Source: Sphingomonas psychrotolerans
GTDB taxonomy: Bacteria; Pseudomonadota; Alphaproteobacteria; Sphingomonadales; Sphingomonadaceae
Direction: 5' to 3'
Length of the DNA: 64,000 bases
Assembly (NCBI RefSeq): GCF_002796605.1
Contig: NZ_CP024923.1
Coordinates: 3,913,501 to 3,977,500 of the forward strand
Part shown: in pieces, positions 28,034 to 36,194 of the stretch
How positions within the stretch are numbered: the stretch's first letter is position 1
Layout: each line of letters begins with the position of its first letter
Made by a program: the position numbers and the translations under genes
The notes under the pieces: model-generated
Told to the model about the DNA's origin: nothing
Database searches by the model: none
What the model saw: only the letters and a program-made list of their open reading frames with translations

Positions 28034-29278
28034 ATGCGCCTGCTCAAGCTTGCCCTTGCCGGGCTGTTGTGGATCCTGGTGATCCTGTGCCTCTTCCTTA
28101 CCGTGCTCCCGCATTTCCTCGACCGCATCTATTATCGCGGACCGGTGAGCGCGCATTTCGACGGGGCGCATTTCTTCAATCCCGACGGCGACGATGATCG
28201 CTTGCCCGCGGCAAGCAGCCGCGCGGGCTTCCTCGCGCGGCGGATTTTCGGCGACCCGACCCAGCCGGTCTGGCCCGGGCGCGTGGCGGTACGTCCATCG
28301 AAACCGCCAGCGCGCGTCGAAGGGGAGGCGATGCGCGTCACCTGGATCGGGCATGCCAGCGTGCTGGTACAGACCAACGGCCTCAACATCCTCACCGATC
28401 CGGTGTGGAGCGAGCGCGCCGGGCCGTTCGGCTTCGGCCCTACCCGCGTCGCGCAGCCAGGCGTGCGCTTCGAGGACCTGCCGAAGATCGATCTCGTTCT
28501 CGTCAGCCACAACCATTACGATCATATGGATCTCGCGACGCTCAAGCGACTTTGGGATCGCGACGAGCCGATCATCGTGACCAGCCTCGGCAATGACGCG
28601 TTGCTTCGGGCCGCGGGAATTCCAGGCCGATACGACGCCACCGATTGCGGCGATTGTCCGGGTTTCGAGGCGCTCGACTGGGGTGACTCCACTCCGGTCA
28701 TGCGTTTCGACAATCCGTGGAGCGGGGATCCGCCGAAATCGCCAGTCAGGCCGGCCATGGTGCATGTCACTCGTAACCACCATTGGGACAGCCGCTGGTT
28801 CAGCGATCGCAACCGGGCGCTCTGGTCGAGCTTCGTGGTCCGCCTGCCGCATGGCAATGTCTTCTTCGCCGGCGATACCGGGCTCGGCGACGGCAAATGG
28901 CCCGCCGAGGCGGCTGCGCTTGGCCCGATCCGTTTCGCCGCGATCCCGATCGGCGCCTTCCGCTTCGAGGAAGGCCAGATGGCGAGCGGCAGCCATATCG
29001 GGCCGCGTGACGCCTTGCGGGTATGGGATGGCCTCGGGCGCCCCTTCGCCCTCCCGATCCATTGGGGCACCTTCCGGCTCTCGCGCGAAGGCTATGCCAC
29101 GCCGCCGCGCATGCTGCGTGCGGCACAGGTCTGCGCCGGCAGCGACCCGGCCCGCTTCGCACCCGTAGCGATCGGCGTCCCCTTCGACGTGCCCGCGCTC
29201 GGCGCACCGGCTCGGCGACCCGATATGGCACGAGTCGCGCAGTGCGAACGCGACGGACGGTTCGACGCGTTCCGCTGA
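28034..29278 (+). CDS. MBL-fold hydrolase, NAPE-PLD-like, N-terminally membrane-anchored
   Basis: 414 residues. One N-terminal transmembrane helix (about 5-30, LALAGLLWILVILCLFLTVL) anchors a metallo-beta-lactamase domain. Metal-binding motif HxHxDH appears as SHNHYDHMD. Further ligands are in FFAGDTGLGDG (Asp) and the C-terminal LPIHWGTF (His). The order and the ITWIGHASVLVQ-like start (MRVTWIGHASVLVQTNGLNIL) match NAPE-hydrolysing phospholipase D/UlaG-type lactonases. Lipid hydrolysis is the family-based guess. AAGAAGGGCG before the ATG at 28034 fixes the start. Confidence 0.88.
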   Translation: MRLLKLALAGLLWILVILCLFLTVLPHFLDRIYYRGPVSAHFDGAHFFNPDGDDDRLPAASSRAGFLARRIFGDPTQPVWPGRVAVRPSKPPARVEGEAMRVTWIGHASVLVQTNGLNILTDPVWSERAGPFGFGPTRVAQPGVRFEDLPKIDLVLVSHNHYDHMDLATLKRLWDRDEPIIVTSLGNDALLRAAGIPGRYDATDCGDCPGFEALDWGDSTPVMRFDNPWSGDPPKSPVRPAMVHVTRNHHWDSRWFSDRNRALWSSFVVRLPHGNVFFAGDTGLGDGKWPAEAAALGPIRFAAIPIGAFRFEEGQMASGSHIGPRDALRVWDGLGRPFALPIHWGTFRLSREGYATPPRMLRAAQVCAGSDPARFAPVAIGVPFDVPALGAPARRPDMARVAQCERDGRFDAFR

Positions 29279-29353
29279 GCGGCTTGAGGCCGGGTCCGGA
29301 CCAGCGTAACCTGCCGGCGGGAGAGGGCTCTGGAACAGATCAATCGACGCGCC

Positions 29354-29806
29354 ATGCGCGCGCAGCGCCGCTACGAGACGACGATCGATCGGGCGGGACT
29401 CGCGCTCGGCGCGGGCAGTGCGCTGGCTGGCGGCATCGGGCTCGCGCTGTTGCTGCTCGGTGGCCAGCGCGATCCACTCGACCTGCTCAAAGGCTGGCTG
29501 ATCGTCAGCATCTTCTCGGGCGTGGCGATCACGGCAGTGGGCGGGCCGATCTGGCTGGCGCTCCACATCGCCGGGCTCCGCCGCACATGGCACGCCGCAT
29601 TGGTCGGCGCCATGACGGCGATGCTGATCTTCGTCGGCGCGCAGACCTATGGCTTCGGGATGTTCGACATGCCCGCGATGGACAGCCGGACCTGGCTGTA
29701 CCGCTGGCTGAGCGCGCTGGCGACCAGCGCGATCCTCGCGGGCATCGCCGCGGCGATTGCCGCGGCGATGTGGCGGATCGCCTATCGGCGGGGCGTGGAG
29801 CGCTGA
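29354..29806 (+). CDS. Four-helix inner-membrane protein, unknown function
   Basis: 150 residues with about four hydrophobic helices (near 15-37, 48-72, 82-102 and 120-143) and charged ends (MRAQRRYETT, YRRGVER). No recognised domain. It follows the MBL-fold gene on the same strand after 75 bases. The ATG lacks a clear nearby ribosome-binding site; a CTG codon eight residues earlier is an alternative. Confidence 0.65.
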   Translation: MRAQRRYETTIDRAGLALGAGSALAGGIGLALLLLGGQRDPLDLLKGWLIVSIFSGVAITAVGGPIWLALHIAGLRRTWHAALVGAMTAMLIFVGAQTYGFGMFDMPAMDSRTWLYRWLSALATSAILAGIAAAIAAAMWRIAYRRGVER

Positions 29807-29816
29807 GCCGCGGGGC

Positions 29817-30389
29817 TCAGCCTTTGGCGGATGCGGGACATTCGCCGACGCGGGTGCCGATCGAGCGCATCTTGACCAGCGAATAGCCGGGCTGGCCGGC
29901 GGCGCCGGTCTGGTTGTCGATCGTCACGTCGAAGCCGGTGGCCGATGTGGTGCCGTTGATCAGGATCGCCGTGGCGGGCGCATTGGGCTTGCTGCACTGG
30001 ATCTTGGCATCGACCTTCCCGCCCTTCGAGACATAGCGGATGAAAGTGCATTTGCCGGCGGCTTTCTCGAGCTTCTCGATGTCGAACGGCTTCAATTGCG
30101 CGGCGGTCTTGCACTCGATCGCGTCGCGCTCGAGCCGCTTCGCCAGCCCGAGCTGCTGCGCCTGATCGATTCCCGGGCCGGTATCGACCGCTTCGATCCG
30201 CAGTTCGGCCTTCCACAGGCCGGGCTTGACCGCGGTCTTCGGCGCGGCGGCCTTGATCAGCTTCGAGACCTGATCGGTGGGGGCGTTGGTCACATCGATC
30301 TCGCCGGTTTCTGCGGCGTGCTTCTCCTCGGCGGATTGGCAGGCGGAGAGGGCGAGGGTAGCCGCTCCGAGGACGATGATGGCGCGCAT
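29817..30389 (-). CDS. DUF3617-type lipoprotein
   Basis: 190 residues with a lipoprotein signal and lipobox LSAC at about 14-17, so probably outer-membrane or periplasm anchored. The body has the DUF3617 pattern: a tryptophan early in KPGLWKAELRIEAV, paired cysteines (AIECKT, GKCTFIR, AKIQCSK, VGECPASAKG) and a strand-rich end. The function of DUF3617 is unknown. It is convergent with the membrane gene at 29354. Confidence 0.75.
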   Translation of the reverse strand: MRAIIVLGAATLALSACQSAEEKHAAETGEIDVTNAPTDQVSKLIKAAAPKTAVKPGLWKAELRIEAVDTGPGIDQAQQLGLAKRLERDAIECKTAAQLKPFDIEKLEKAAGKCTFIRYVSKGGKVDAKIQCSKPNAPATAILINGTTSATGFDVTIDNQTGAAGQPGYSLVKMRSIGTRVGECPASAKG

Positions 30390-30517
30390 CGTGGCAAATT
30401 CCCTTAGTCGTGACCGGTCGCTCCTCAGCGCAAATCGCGGCGATTGGCAATGCCGAAGCCTCTAGATAATGTTCTTGATTTGTTCCAACGTACATGCTAA
30501 GTCGCCGGACGGGAGGC

Positions 30518-31537
30518 ATGTCTATGCAGCATCCAGAAGAGCGGTCTCACCACGCCACTGCATTCGAAATCTACCTCAGAACCGGTCGCCGTCCGGTTCG
30601 CGATGCCATCGAGCGCAAGTTCAACCCGTGGCATGACCCTGACGACGGGAGATTCACGTTCAAGGATCAAGGGCGCTACTTTCCAGATGGGAAGAGCAGC
30701 GCACGAAGTCCGCGGGCCGGGGCGCGTAGGACAGCGTCGCCGCAAAATGCGGGCGATGCATTCGCTCGGGAGACGGACGCGGCACGGGCCCAGCGCGAGA
30801 ATGATCCTCAGAATCCCCGCAATCATGCGATCTATGTCGTCCGGAACGGCGACAGTCTGACGCGCATCGCCGCCACCCGCAAAGGGCTGACGATCAAAGA
30901 TCTGGCGTGGCTTAACCGGATTCCATCCGATCAGCGTCTCCGGGTCGGCCAGCGACTGAAGCTGCCGCATCAGCGATATCTGGACGAGGGCCGGGAAGCG
31001 AAGAACAAGTTTCTCGCGCTCGCTTACTACATGCGCACGCATGGCGGACGGTTACCGCCGAACCCGGCAAATCCGCCGTCGCTGCAGAGCCAGATCCTCG
31101 ACTCGAATTGGAGAAGGGAGAGCCGAAATGGCTATGATTATCAGATCGATGTCATTTCCCGGACGCGGCGGGCGTCCGGCCTCCTCACTTTCGCGGAGAG
31201 ACCCAGGCGATCACGCGCAAATCAGGCGAATGTACCGGATCGCGCTGAAAAAGATGACGGCGGGCACTATGTCGCTGCTCGTTTCAACGGCCCCACTGAC
31301 AGCTTCAACCACTTCGCCCAGAGTGCCAATTTCAATCGCGGCGGCTACCGCGTCCTCGAGGATCTATGGGCCGCAGAGTTGCGAGCGGGGAAAAAGGTGT
31401 TCGTCGATATCGTCCCGCATTACGAAGGCGCGTCGAAGCGGCCCGATGCCGTCGCGGTCACCTGGTATGTCAACGGAAGAAGACAGTTCAAGAATTTCCC
31501 GAACAAAGCCACGGACAAGAAAAATGGCAAAAGATAA
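30518..31537 (+). CDS. LysM-containing putative nuclease toxin (Endonuclea_NS_2-like C-terminus)
   Basis: 339 residues without a signal peptide. Order: a short N-terminal region with the motif KFNPWHDPDDGRFTF often seen in polymorphic-toxin proteins of this group; a LysM peptidoglycan-binding domain (about 105-149, IYVVRNGDSLTRIAATRKGL); a linker; and a C-terminal domain (about 240-330) that looks like the DNA/RNA non-specific endonuclease type 2 fold. Candidate catalytic residues are His250 in DDGGHYVAARFNGP and Asn271/Asn273-Arg274 in SANFNRGGY. The start at 30518 is backed by GGGAGGC. Its 3' end overlaps the next gene by 14 bases. The toxin role is inferred from domains and the adjacent immunity-like gene. 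Confidence 0.75.
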   Translation: MSMQHPEERSHHATAFEIYLRTGRRPVRDAIERKFNPWHDPDDGRFTFKDQGRYFPDGKSSARSPRAGARRTASPQNAGDAFARETDAARAQRENDPQNPRNHAIYVVRNGDSLTRIAATRKGLTIKDLAWLNRIPSDQRLRVGQRLKLPHQRYLDEGREAKNKFLALAYYMRTHGGRLPPNPANPPSLQSQILDSNWRRESRNGYDYQIDVISRTRRASGLLTFAERPRRSRANQANVPDRAEKDDGGHYVAARFNGPTDSFNHFAQSANFNRGGYRVLEDLWAAELRAGKKVFVDIVPHYEGASKRPDAVAVTWYVNGRRQFKNFPNKATDKKNGKR

Positions 31538-31946
31538 GCTCGATCTGCTGGGGCCGCTTCTGAGCCAGGTCGGAGGCGTGCTGGCCGACATCGCAGATGG
31601 CGACCCGGAAGACGTGTTTCTCTACGTCGAGATCGCCGAAGGGTGGATCAGCCCGAACATATTCAAGGAGGAGGGGAAGCTGGTTCGCTGGCTCGACCCC
31701 GACAACAAGGAGCTGATCGACTTGCTCTTCGAGGCGTGGCACCTCGAGCCGGAGGGCAAGCGCTGGTCGGTGATGGAATATGCCATCAAGGACGGCAAAT
31801 TCGAAGTGTCGTTCAAATATCCCGAAGAGGTCAATGTCGAGTCAATGGACCACGATCGTCGCGAGGATGCGTTGATTGCGCGCTACGGCGACAAGCCCCG
31901 CGTCTATCCACCGCCGCCCGAAGGCGCGTTCGAGCTGAAACCCTGA
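31524..31946 (+). CDS. Putative immunity protein (YezG/DUF600-like)
   Basis: 140 residues, acidic and soluble. It resembles the YezG/DUF600 immunity fold: DVFLYVEIAEGWISPNIF, then LIDLLFEAWHLEPEGKRWSV, then the diagnostic YAIKDGKFEVSFKYPEEVN and a final DALIARYGD. The ATG at 31524 lies inside the 3' end of the toxin gene (14-base overlap), the common layout for a toxin with its cognate antidote. YezG proteins neutralise nuclease toxins of this class, which fits. Its assignment rests on pattern recognition, so a search is needed to confirm the family. Confidence 0.65.
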   Translation: MAKDKLDLLGPLLSQVGGVLADIADGDPEDVFLYVEIAEGWISPNIFKEEGKLVRWLDPDNKELIDLLFEAWHLEPEGKRWSVMEYAIKDGKFEVSFKYPEEVNVESMDHDRREDALIARYGDKPRVYPPPPEGAFELKP

Positions 31947-32451
31947 GGCACGCCGGCTGCGCGAGATGTCGATTTCGACGGCTCAGGTAACTTTCCGCCT
32001 GTCCGCTTCTCGCCTGGCGGATGTCCCTGTCGAAAGGGGGGATGCCCAAAAGCCCAGGCGCCACTATCGGCAGCAAACTGCATTGCAGCCGCCCCACGGC
32101 TTCATCAAAGCGCTGGTAAAATGGGATTTGATCTGCTTTTGTTCCATAAGATGGGCAACCAGCAGAATCTCTTCCAACCAACCCGCGCGCGCCGCCGCCG
32201 CTTCGCCGCCGCGCCCGTCGCCAGGCCGGTGCGTGGTTGGCGCGCGGCAGTCGCGTTCGTGGCCCACAGGTGTGGCGCACCTGCCGCGCACATGTCGCGT
32301 CGGTGGCGCGTGTATGTCGCGCAGGTGTCGCGTACCCGACGCATCGCGGGCGCAAACCCGCCGCTTCCGCGAAAAAAGCCACGAACGAGTCAACCGGAGT
32401 CAACCGGCACGTCCCGATTGCGTCCCCCGATAGAGGCCCCATATTTCCATT
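31947..32451. other. 505-base non-coding gap before uvrB
   Basis: No convincing gene: open frames on both strands lack ribosome-binding sites and are of biased composition. The first half contains nothing I recognise. The second half holds the 11-bp tandem array listed separately. No GTTC-N7-GTTC LexA box of the alphaproteobacterial type was found near the uvrB start. Confidence 0.6.
32238..32336. repeat. Degenerate 11-bp tandem array (about nine units)
   Basis: Consecutive 11-base units starting at 32238, 32249, 32260, 32271, 32282, 32293, 32304, 32315 and 32326. The clearest are TGCCGCGCACA, TGTCGCGTCGG, TGGCGCGTGTA, TGTCGCGCAGG and TGTCGCGTACC; the working consensus is TGtCGCGcagg. Units are diverged, but T-G at positions 1-2 and G-C-G at 5-7 recur. 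Eleven bases is close to one helical turn, so the motif faces one side of the DNA. It lies 116 bases upstream of uvrB. Confidence 0.65.
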
Positions 32452-34647
32452 ATGGCCATCCAGATTCGCACTTCGCTCGAAGAGCCCGATTCCGGGCAGG
32501 GCTTCGTCCCCCATCGCCCCAACCGCCCCGACAAGCTCGAGGGCGGCCGGGCGTTCAAGCTGGTCAGCGACTATCAGCCCTCGGGCGACCAGCGCTATGC
32601 GATCCCCGAACTGGTCGAGCAGGCGCGCAACGGCGAGCGCGATCAGGTGCTGCTCGGCGTCACCGGATCGGGCAAGACCTATACCATGGCCAAGGTCATC
32701 GAGGAGCTCCAGCGCCCGGCGTTGATCCTCGCGCCCAACAAGATCCTCGCCGCGCAGCTCTACGGCGAATTCAAGAGCTTCTTCCCCGAGAACGCAGTCG
32801 AATATTTCGTCAGCTATTACGATTATTATCAGCCCGAGGCCTATGTCGCCCGCTCGGATACATACATCGAGAAGGAAAGCTCGGTTAACGAGGCAATCGA
32901 TCGGATGCGCCACTCGGCCACCCGCTCGCTGCTCGAGCGCGACGACGTGATCATCGTCGCCTCGGTTTCGTGCCTCTACGGCATCGGTTCGGTCGAGACC
33001 TATTCGGCGATGATCTTCGACTTGAAAAAGGGCCAGGTCGCCGATCAGCGCGAGATCATCCGCAAACTTGTCGCGCTCCAGTATAAGCGCAACGATCAGG
33101 CATTTTCGCGCGGCAATTTCCGGGTGCGCGGCGACAGCCTAGAGATCTTTCCGTCGCATTATGAGGACAGCGCCTGGCGGATCTCTTTCTTCGGCGACGA
33201 TATCGAGGAGATCACCGAATTCGACCCGCTGACCGGTAGCAAGGTTGCGAACCTGGATTATGTCCGCGTCTTCGCCAACTCGCATTATGTGACGCCCGGG
33301 CCGACGATGAAGCAGGCGATGGAAGCCATTCGCCACGAGCTGACCGAACGGCTCAAGGAGCTCGAGGCCGAGGGCAAATTGCTCGAGCATCAGCGGCTCG
33401 AACAGCGCACCAATTTCGATCTCGAGATGATCGCCGCGACCGGCTCTTGCGCGGGCATCGAGAATTACAGCCGCTTCCTCACCGGCCGCATGCCCGGCGA
33501 GCCGCCGCCCACCTTGTTCGAATATCTGCCCGAGAACGCGTTGCTCTTCGTCGATGAGAGTCACCAGACGATCGGCCAGATCAACGGCATGTCGCGCGGC
33601 GATCACAAGCGGAAGATCACGCTGGCGGAATATGGCTTCCGTCTGCCCTCGGCGATCGACAACCGCCCGCTGCGCTTCAACGAATGGGAAGCGATGCGTC
33701 CGCAGACCACCTATGTCTCGGCGACGCCGGGCGCGTGGGAGATGGAGCAAGCGGGCGGCGTGTTCGTCGAGCAAGTCATCCGCCCCACCGGGCTGATCGA
33801 TCCGCCGGTCGAGATCAAGCCGGTCGAGGAGCAGGTCCAGGATCTGATCCAGGAGTGCAAGAAGACGACGGCGCTCGGCTATCGCACCCTGGTCACCACG
33901 CTGACCAAGCGGATGGCCGAGGACCTCACCGAATATATGCACGAGGCGGGATTGAAGGTCCGCTACATGCATTCGGACACCGAGACATTGGAGCGTATCG
34001 AGCTGATCCGCGATTTGCGGATGGGCGTGTACGACGTTCTGATCGGCATCAACTTGCTGCGCGAGGGGCTCGATATTCCCGAATGCGGCCTCGTCGCGAT
34101 CCTCGATGCCGACAAGGAAGGCTTCCTGCGCTCGGAGACTTCGCTGATCCAGACGATCGGCCGCGCCGCGCGCAACGTCGACGGCCGCGTGATCCTCTAT
34201 GCCGATCGCGTGACCGGCAGCATGGAGCGCGCGCTCGCCGAGACCGGGCGCCGCCGCGAGAAGCAGCATGCGTATAATATCGAGCATGGTATCACGCCCG
34301 AGACGATCAAGCGCAACATCGGCGACATCATCGCGCACGTGTCGAACAAGGACGGTGTCACGGTCGAGATCGACGCCGATCGCCCGCACATGGTCGGCCA
34401 CAATCTGCGCGGCTATATCGAGAGCCTCGAGAAGAAGATGCGCGACGCTGCCGCCAATCTCGAGTTCGAAGAGGCCGGGCGGCTGCGCGACGAGATCCGC
34501 GCGCTCGAGGCCGAGGAGCTCGGATTGCCTGCGGGTGAGCGCAAGGCGCCGATCATGGGCCGCAGCAACGAAGGTAAACCGGGGACGCGCAAGACGCGAT
34601 ACGGCAAGCAGAGCAAGATGCGGATGGGTGGTGGGCGTTCACGCTGA
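32452..34647 (+). CDS. uvrB: Excinuclease ABC subunit B
   Basis: The damage-verification helicase of nucleotide excision repair, 731 residues. Walker A is GVTGSGKT (69-76). The DNA-wedging beta-hairpin includes [11 protein letters not shown] (about 117-127). Helicase motif II is LLFVDESH, followed by motifs TYVSATPG and [13 protein letters not shown], and motif [11 protein letters not shown]. The C-terminal UVR domain that binds UvrC is at about 655-690 ([27 protein letters not shown]). The tail is basic and about 40 residues long. It is intact and alone. Confidence 0.98.
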   Translation: MAIQIRTSLEEPDSGQGFVPHRPNRPDKLEGGRAFKLVSDYQPSGDQRYAIPELVEQARNGERDQVLLGVTGSGKTYTMAKVIEELQRPALILAPNKILAAQLYGEFKSFFPENAVEYFVSYYDYYQPEAYVARSDTYIEKESSVNEAIDRMRHSATRSLLERDDVIIVASVSCLYGIGSVETYSAMIFDLKKGQVADQREIIRKLVALQYKRNDQAFSRGNFRVRGDSLEIFPSHYEDSAWRISFFGDDIEEITEFDPLTGSKVANLDYVRVFANSHYVTPGPTMKQAMEAIRHELTERLKELEAEGKLLEHQRLEQRTNFDLEMIAATGSCAGIENYSRFLTGRMPGEPPPTLFEYLPENALLFVDESHQTIGQINGMSRGDHKRKITLAEYGFRLPSAIDNRPLRFNEWEAMRPQTTYVSATPGAWEMEQAGGVFVEQVIRPTGLIDPPVEIKPVEEQVQDLIQECKKTTALGYRTLVTTLTKRMAEDLTEYMHEAGLKVRYMHSDTETLERIELIRDLRMGVYDVLIGINLLREGLDIPECGLVAILDADKEGFLRSETSLIQTIGRAARNVDGRVILYADRVTGSMERALAETGRRREKQHAYNIEHGITPETIKRNIGDIIAHVSNKDGVTVEIDADRPHMVGHNLRGYIESLEKKMRDAAANLEFEEAGRLRDEIRALEAEELGLPAGERKAPIMGRSNEGKPGTRKTRYGKQSKMRMGGGRSR

Positions 34648-34749
34648 TCGGCCGCCACACCCATTACTATATTGGATAGATATTGCTCCGTAACGACACG
34701 GGATGGGGACTCTACGGACTGACCGTCGTACGGTAGCTGTGCTTTGGGT

Positions 34750-35196
34750 ATGACCATGGGACACGACCGAGTGATTGAAAGGCTTTGCGCGGAACATCGA
34801 GCCCTCGAGGTGCAGGCCGCACAATTGCTCTCGATCGTCTCGGCCGCGGTGCCCGACGCCGCTGCCGTCGCTGCGATGCGCTGGCAGATGGCGCAGGCGC
34901 TACGCGATCATTGCGCCGGCGAGGACCGGCTGGTCTACGACCGGCTGCTTTCGTCGGGGGACGCGATTGCGACCGATATCGCCTGGTCCTATCGCCAGGA
35001 GCATGGCATGCTGGGGCCGGCCTTCGCCAATTACATGGCTGCCTGGCCGGTCGGCCGAATCTCGCGCGAATGGGAGTGGTTCGGCGCCGAAACCCGCATC
35101 CTGATGGCCGATCTCGCCGAGCGGATCGAACGGGAGGAGCGCGTGCTCTACGCCCATGTCGAGCGAGTCATCGCGTCTCAGCGGGCAGCCGCCTGA
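34750..35196 (+). CDS. Hemerythrin HHE-domain protein
   Basis: 148 residues forming a four-helix bundle with candidate di-iron ligands: His in LCAEHRALE, His and Glu in LRDHCAGEDRLVYDRL, His in RQEHGMLG, and Glu/His in EREERVLYAHVERV. Cytoplasmic; such proteins sense or carry oxygen or NO, or buffer iron. Possible starts are ATG at 34750 or 34756 (a TTG lies at 34744); no strong Shine-Dalgarno decides. A dyad ACCGT-CGT-ACGGT lies at 34722-34734 just upstream. Nothing in the neighbourhood narrows the function. Confidence 0.8.
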   Translation: MTMGHDRVIERLCAEHRALEVQAAQLLSIVSAAVPDAAAVAAMRWQMAQALRDHCAGEDRLVYDRLLSSGDAIATDIAWSYRQEHGMLGPAFANYMAAWPVGRISREWEWFGAETRILMADLAERIEREERVLYAHVERVIASQRAAA

Positions 35197-35239
35197 TCCA
35201 AGGTTGAGGCGGCGGGGGACTTCCCCCATAAGGCGCGGC

Positions 35240-35776
35240 ATGCGTCGTTCGTCCGTGTTCGCCAGCGTCGCCGTGGGGGCCTTGTCGCTCACCGCCTGCG
35301 TCGCGCCCAGCCAGCCCCCGATACGGCCCGCGCCGCCGGTGGCGGTGCCCACCCCCGCGCCCCCGCCGGCCCCCGCCCCGCCACCGCCGCCGCGGAGTGC
35401 CGACTGGCGCGATTGGCCGCTGACCCCCGGCAGCTGGAGCTGGCGGCCGGAGGGGCAGGGCAGCGTGGCCGCGTTCGGACGCTCCGCCCAGTCTCCGGAA
35501 CTGACGCTGCGCTGCGATCGCGGCCGCATCCTGCTGTCGCGGTATGGATCGTTCTCGGCGCCGAGCCTCGTCGTCCGCACCACCAGCGTGGCGCGAACGC
35601 TTGCCGTCACTCCCACGACCACCGGCTCGACCGCCGAACTCGGCGCACGCGACACGCTGATCGACGCGATGGGGTATAGCCGCGGGCGGTTCGTGGTCGA
35701 GGGCGGCGGCGCGCCGACCCTCGTCGTGCCGGCCTGGGCCGAGATCTTGCGGGTGGCGGAGGATTGCCGCGGTTAA
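35240..35776 (+). CDS. Proline-rich putative lipoprotein
   Basis: 178 residues. Lipoprotein signal with lipobox LTAC (about 17-20). A proline/alanine-rich spacer follows (about 22-52, PPAPAPPPPPRS), long enough to span peptidoglycan. A C-terminal beta-rich domain of about 120 residues follows, with two cysteines (LRCDRGR and EDCRG). No recognised family. AAGG precedes the ATG at 35240. It follows the hemerythrin gene by 43 bases and may be co-transcribed. Confidence 0.7.
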   Translation: MRRSSVFASVAVGALSLTACVAPSQPPIRPAPPVAVPTPAPPPAPAPPPPPRSADWRDWPLTPGSWSWRPEGQGSVAAFGRSAQSPELTLRCDRGRILLSRYGSFSAPSLVVRTTSVARTLAVTPTTTGSTAELGARDTLIDAMGYSRGRFVVEGGGAPTLVVPAWAEILRVAEDCRG

Positions 35777-35831
35777 GTCGCGCGAACCACAGAACTCTAA
35801 GAATCGCACCATCTTGATCGCAAAACAAGAC

Positions 35832-35860
35832 TTGTTCTGCGAGTCGCGATGATTCAAGAT
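35832..35860 (+). promoter_or_regulatory. Possible promoter of the small plus-strand transcript
   Basis: TTGTTC (35832-35837), a 17-base spacer, and CAAGAT (35855-35860) resemble a sigma-70 promoter. A start near 35867 would place the 5' end at the CGTGGC/GCCACG hairpin. Weak on its own, but spacing and position fit the RNA candidate downstream. Confidence 0.35.
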
Positions 35861-35915
35861 TCGCTCGTGGCCGCAAGCCACGCTCGTTCTTCAACTAGCG
35901 AAAGGAGGTGATCCG

Positions 35916-35972
35916 ATGTCTCATGGTTCAGCAATGGGGTCGGTTCAGTTCGTTCGGGAGACGCGCCGCTGA
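35916..35972 (+). CDS. 18-residue peptide ORF behind a perfect Shine-Dalgarno
   Basis: Encodes MSHGSAMGSVQFVRETRR, then TGA. GGAGG ends seven bases before the ATG, the ideal spacing, and pairing with 16S RNA could extend over 15 bases. Such extended pairing is rare for an ordinary gene and may hold ribosomes on this RNA. The peptide has no membrane segment and no amino-acid run of the kind seen in attenuator leaders. Confidence 0.5.
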   Translation: MSHGSAMGSVQFVRETRR

Positions 35973-36111
35973 GTTGAAGGCGCGGACGGAAGCCCTCCGT
36001 CCGTAGATGCGCGGGAGGTATCCTCCTCCAGTCAACGCACATCGCCCTTCACGAAGCGGCCCGCATGGTTTCCCAAGCTGGAACTCTCCGGCCGCTGACC
36101 ATGTCGGAGGT

Positions 36112-36152
36112 CGCCGGGTACCCTGACGGGGCCCGGCGGCCTCTTTCATTTT
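36112..36152 (+). terminator. Plus-strand Rho-independent terminator-like hairpin
   Basis: Stem CGCCGGG/CCCGGCG (36112-36118 with 36132-36138), then GCCTCTTTCATTTT. It ends the small transcript candidate before the convergent prsT gene. Confidence 0.6.
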
Positions 36153-36194
36153 GAGTACTGGTCGAAGACGAGCAGCAGTAAGCTCGCTCGGGGA

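Larger units (their letters stand above)
35866..36152 (+). ncRNA. Stand-alone structured small transcript candidate with a super-Shine-Dalgarno
   Basis: The 418-base gap between the lipoprotein gene and prsT is not empty. In order it has: a hairpin CGTGGC-CGCAA-GCCACG (35866-35882); GAAAGGAGGTGATCC (35900-35914), a 15-base complement of the usual 16S rRNA 3' tail; an 18-codon ORF (35916-35972); a GGACGGA/TCCGTCC hairpin (about 35984-36002); GGAGG-TAT-CCTCC (about 36015-36027), whose CCTCCTCC could pair with the Shine-Dalgarno; a possible second ORF of 39 codons (36007-36126) without a ribosome-binding site; and a terminator hairpin. No plus-strand gene follows, so this would be an independent RNA of roughly 290 bases. 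All elements are seen; transcription is inferred. I do not recognise an RNA family. Confidence 0.5.

Noticed and set aside
31966..32433. 155-codon plus-strand frame, and minus-strand frames over the 11-bp array
   Set aside because: Cys/Arg/His-rich reading of repeat DNA with no ribosome-binding site. An 11-base period shifts the frame every unit, so it cannot encode a protein repeat in one frame.
34623..34664. Imperfect ATGGGTG/CACCCAT hairpin at the end of uvrB as a terminator
   Set aside because: Long loop, overlaps the coding end and lacks a T-run; not strong enough to annotate.
35901..35914. Possibility that the 16S-complementary sequence is a primer or contamination artefact
   Set aside because: It is flanked by unique sequence on both sides and sits at ideal spacing before an ATG, so a genomic element is the better reading.
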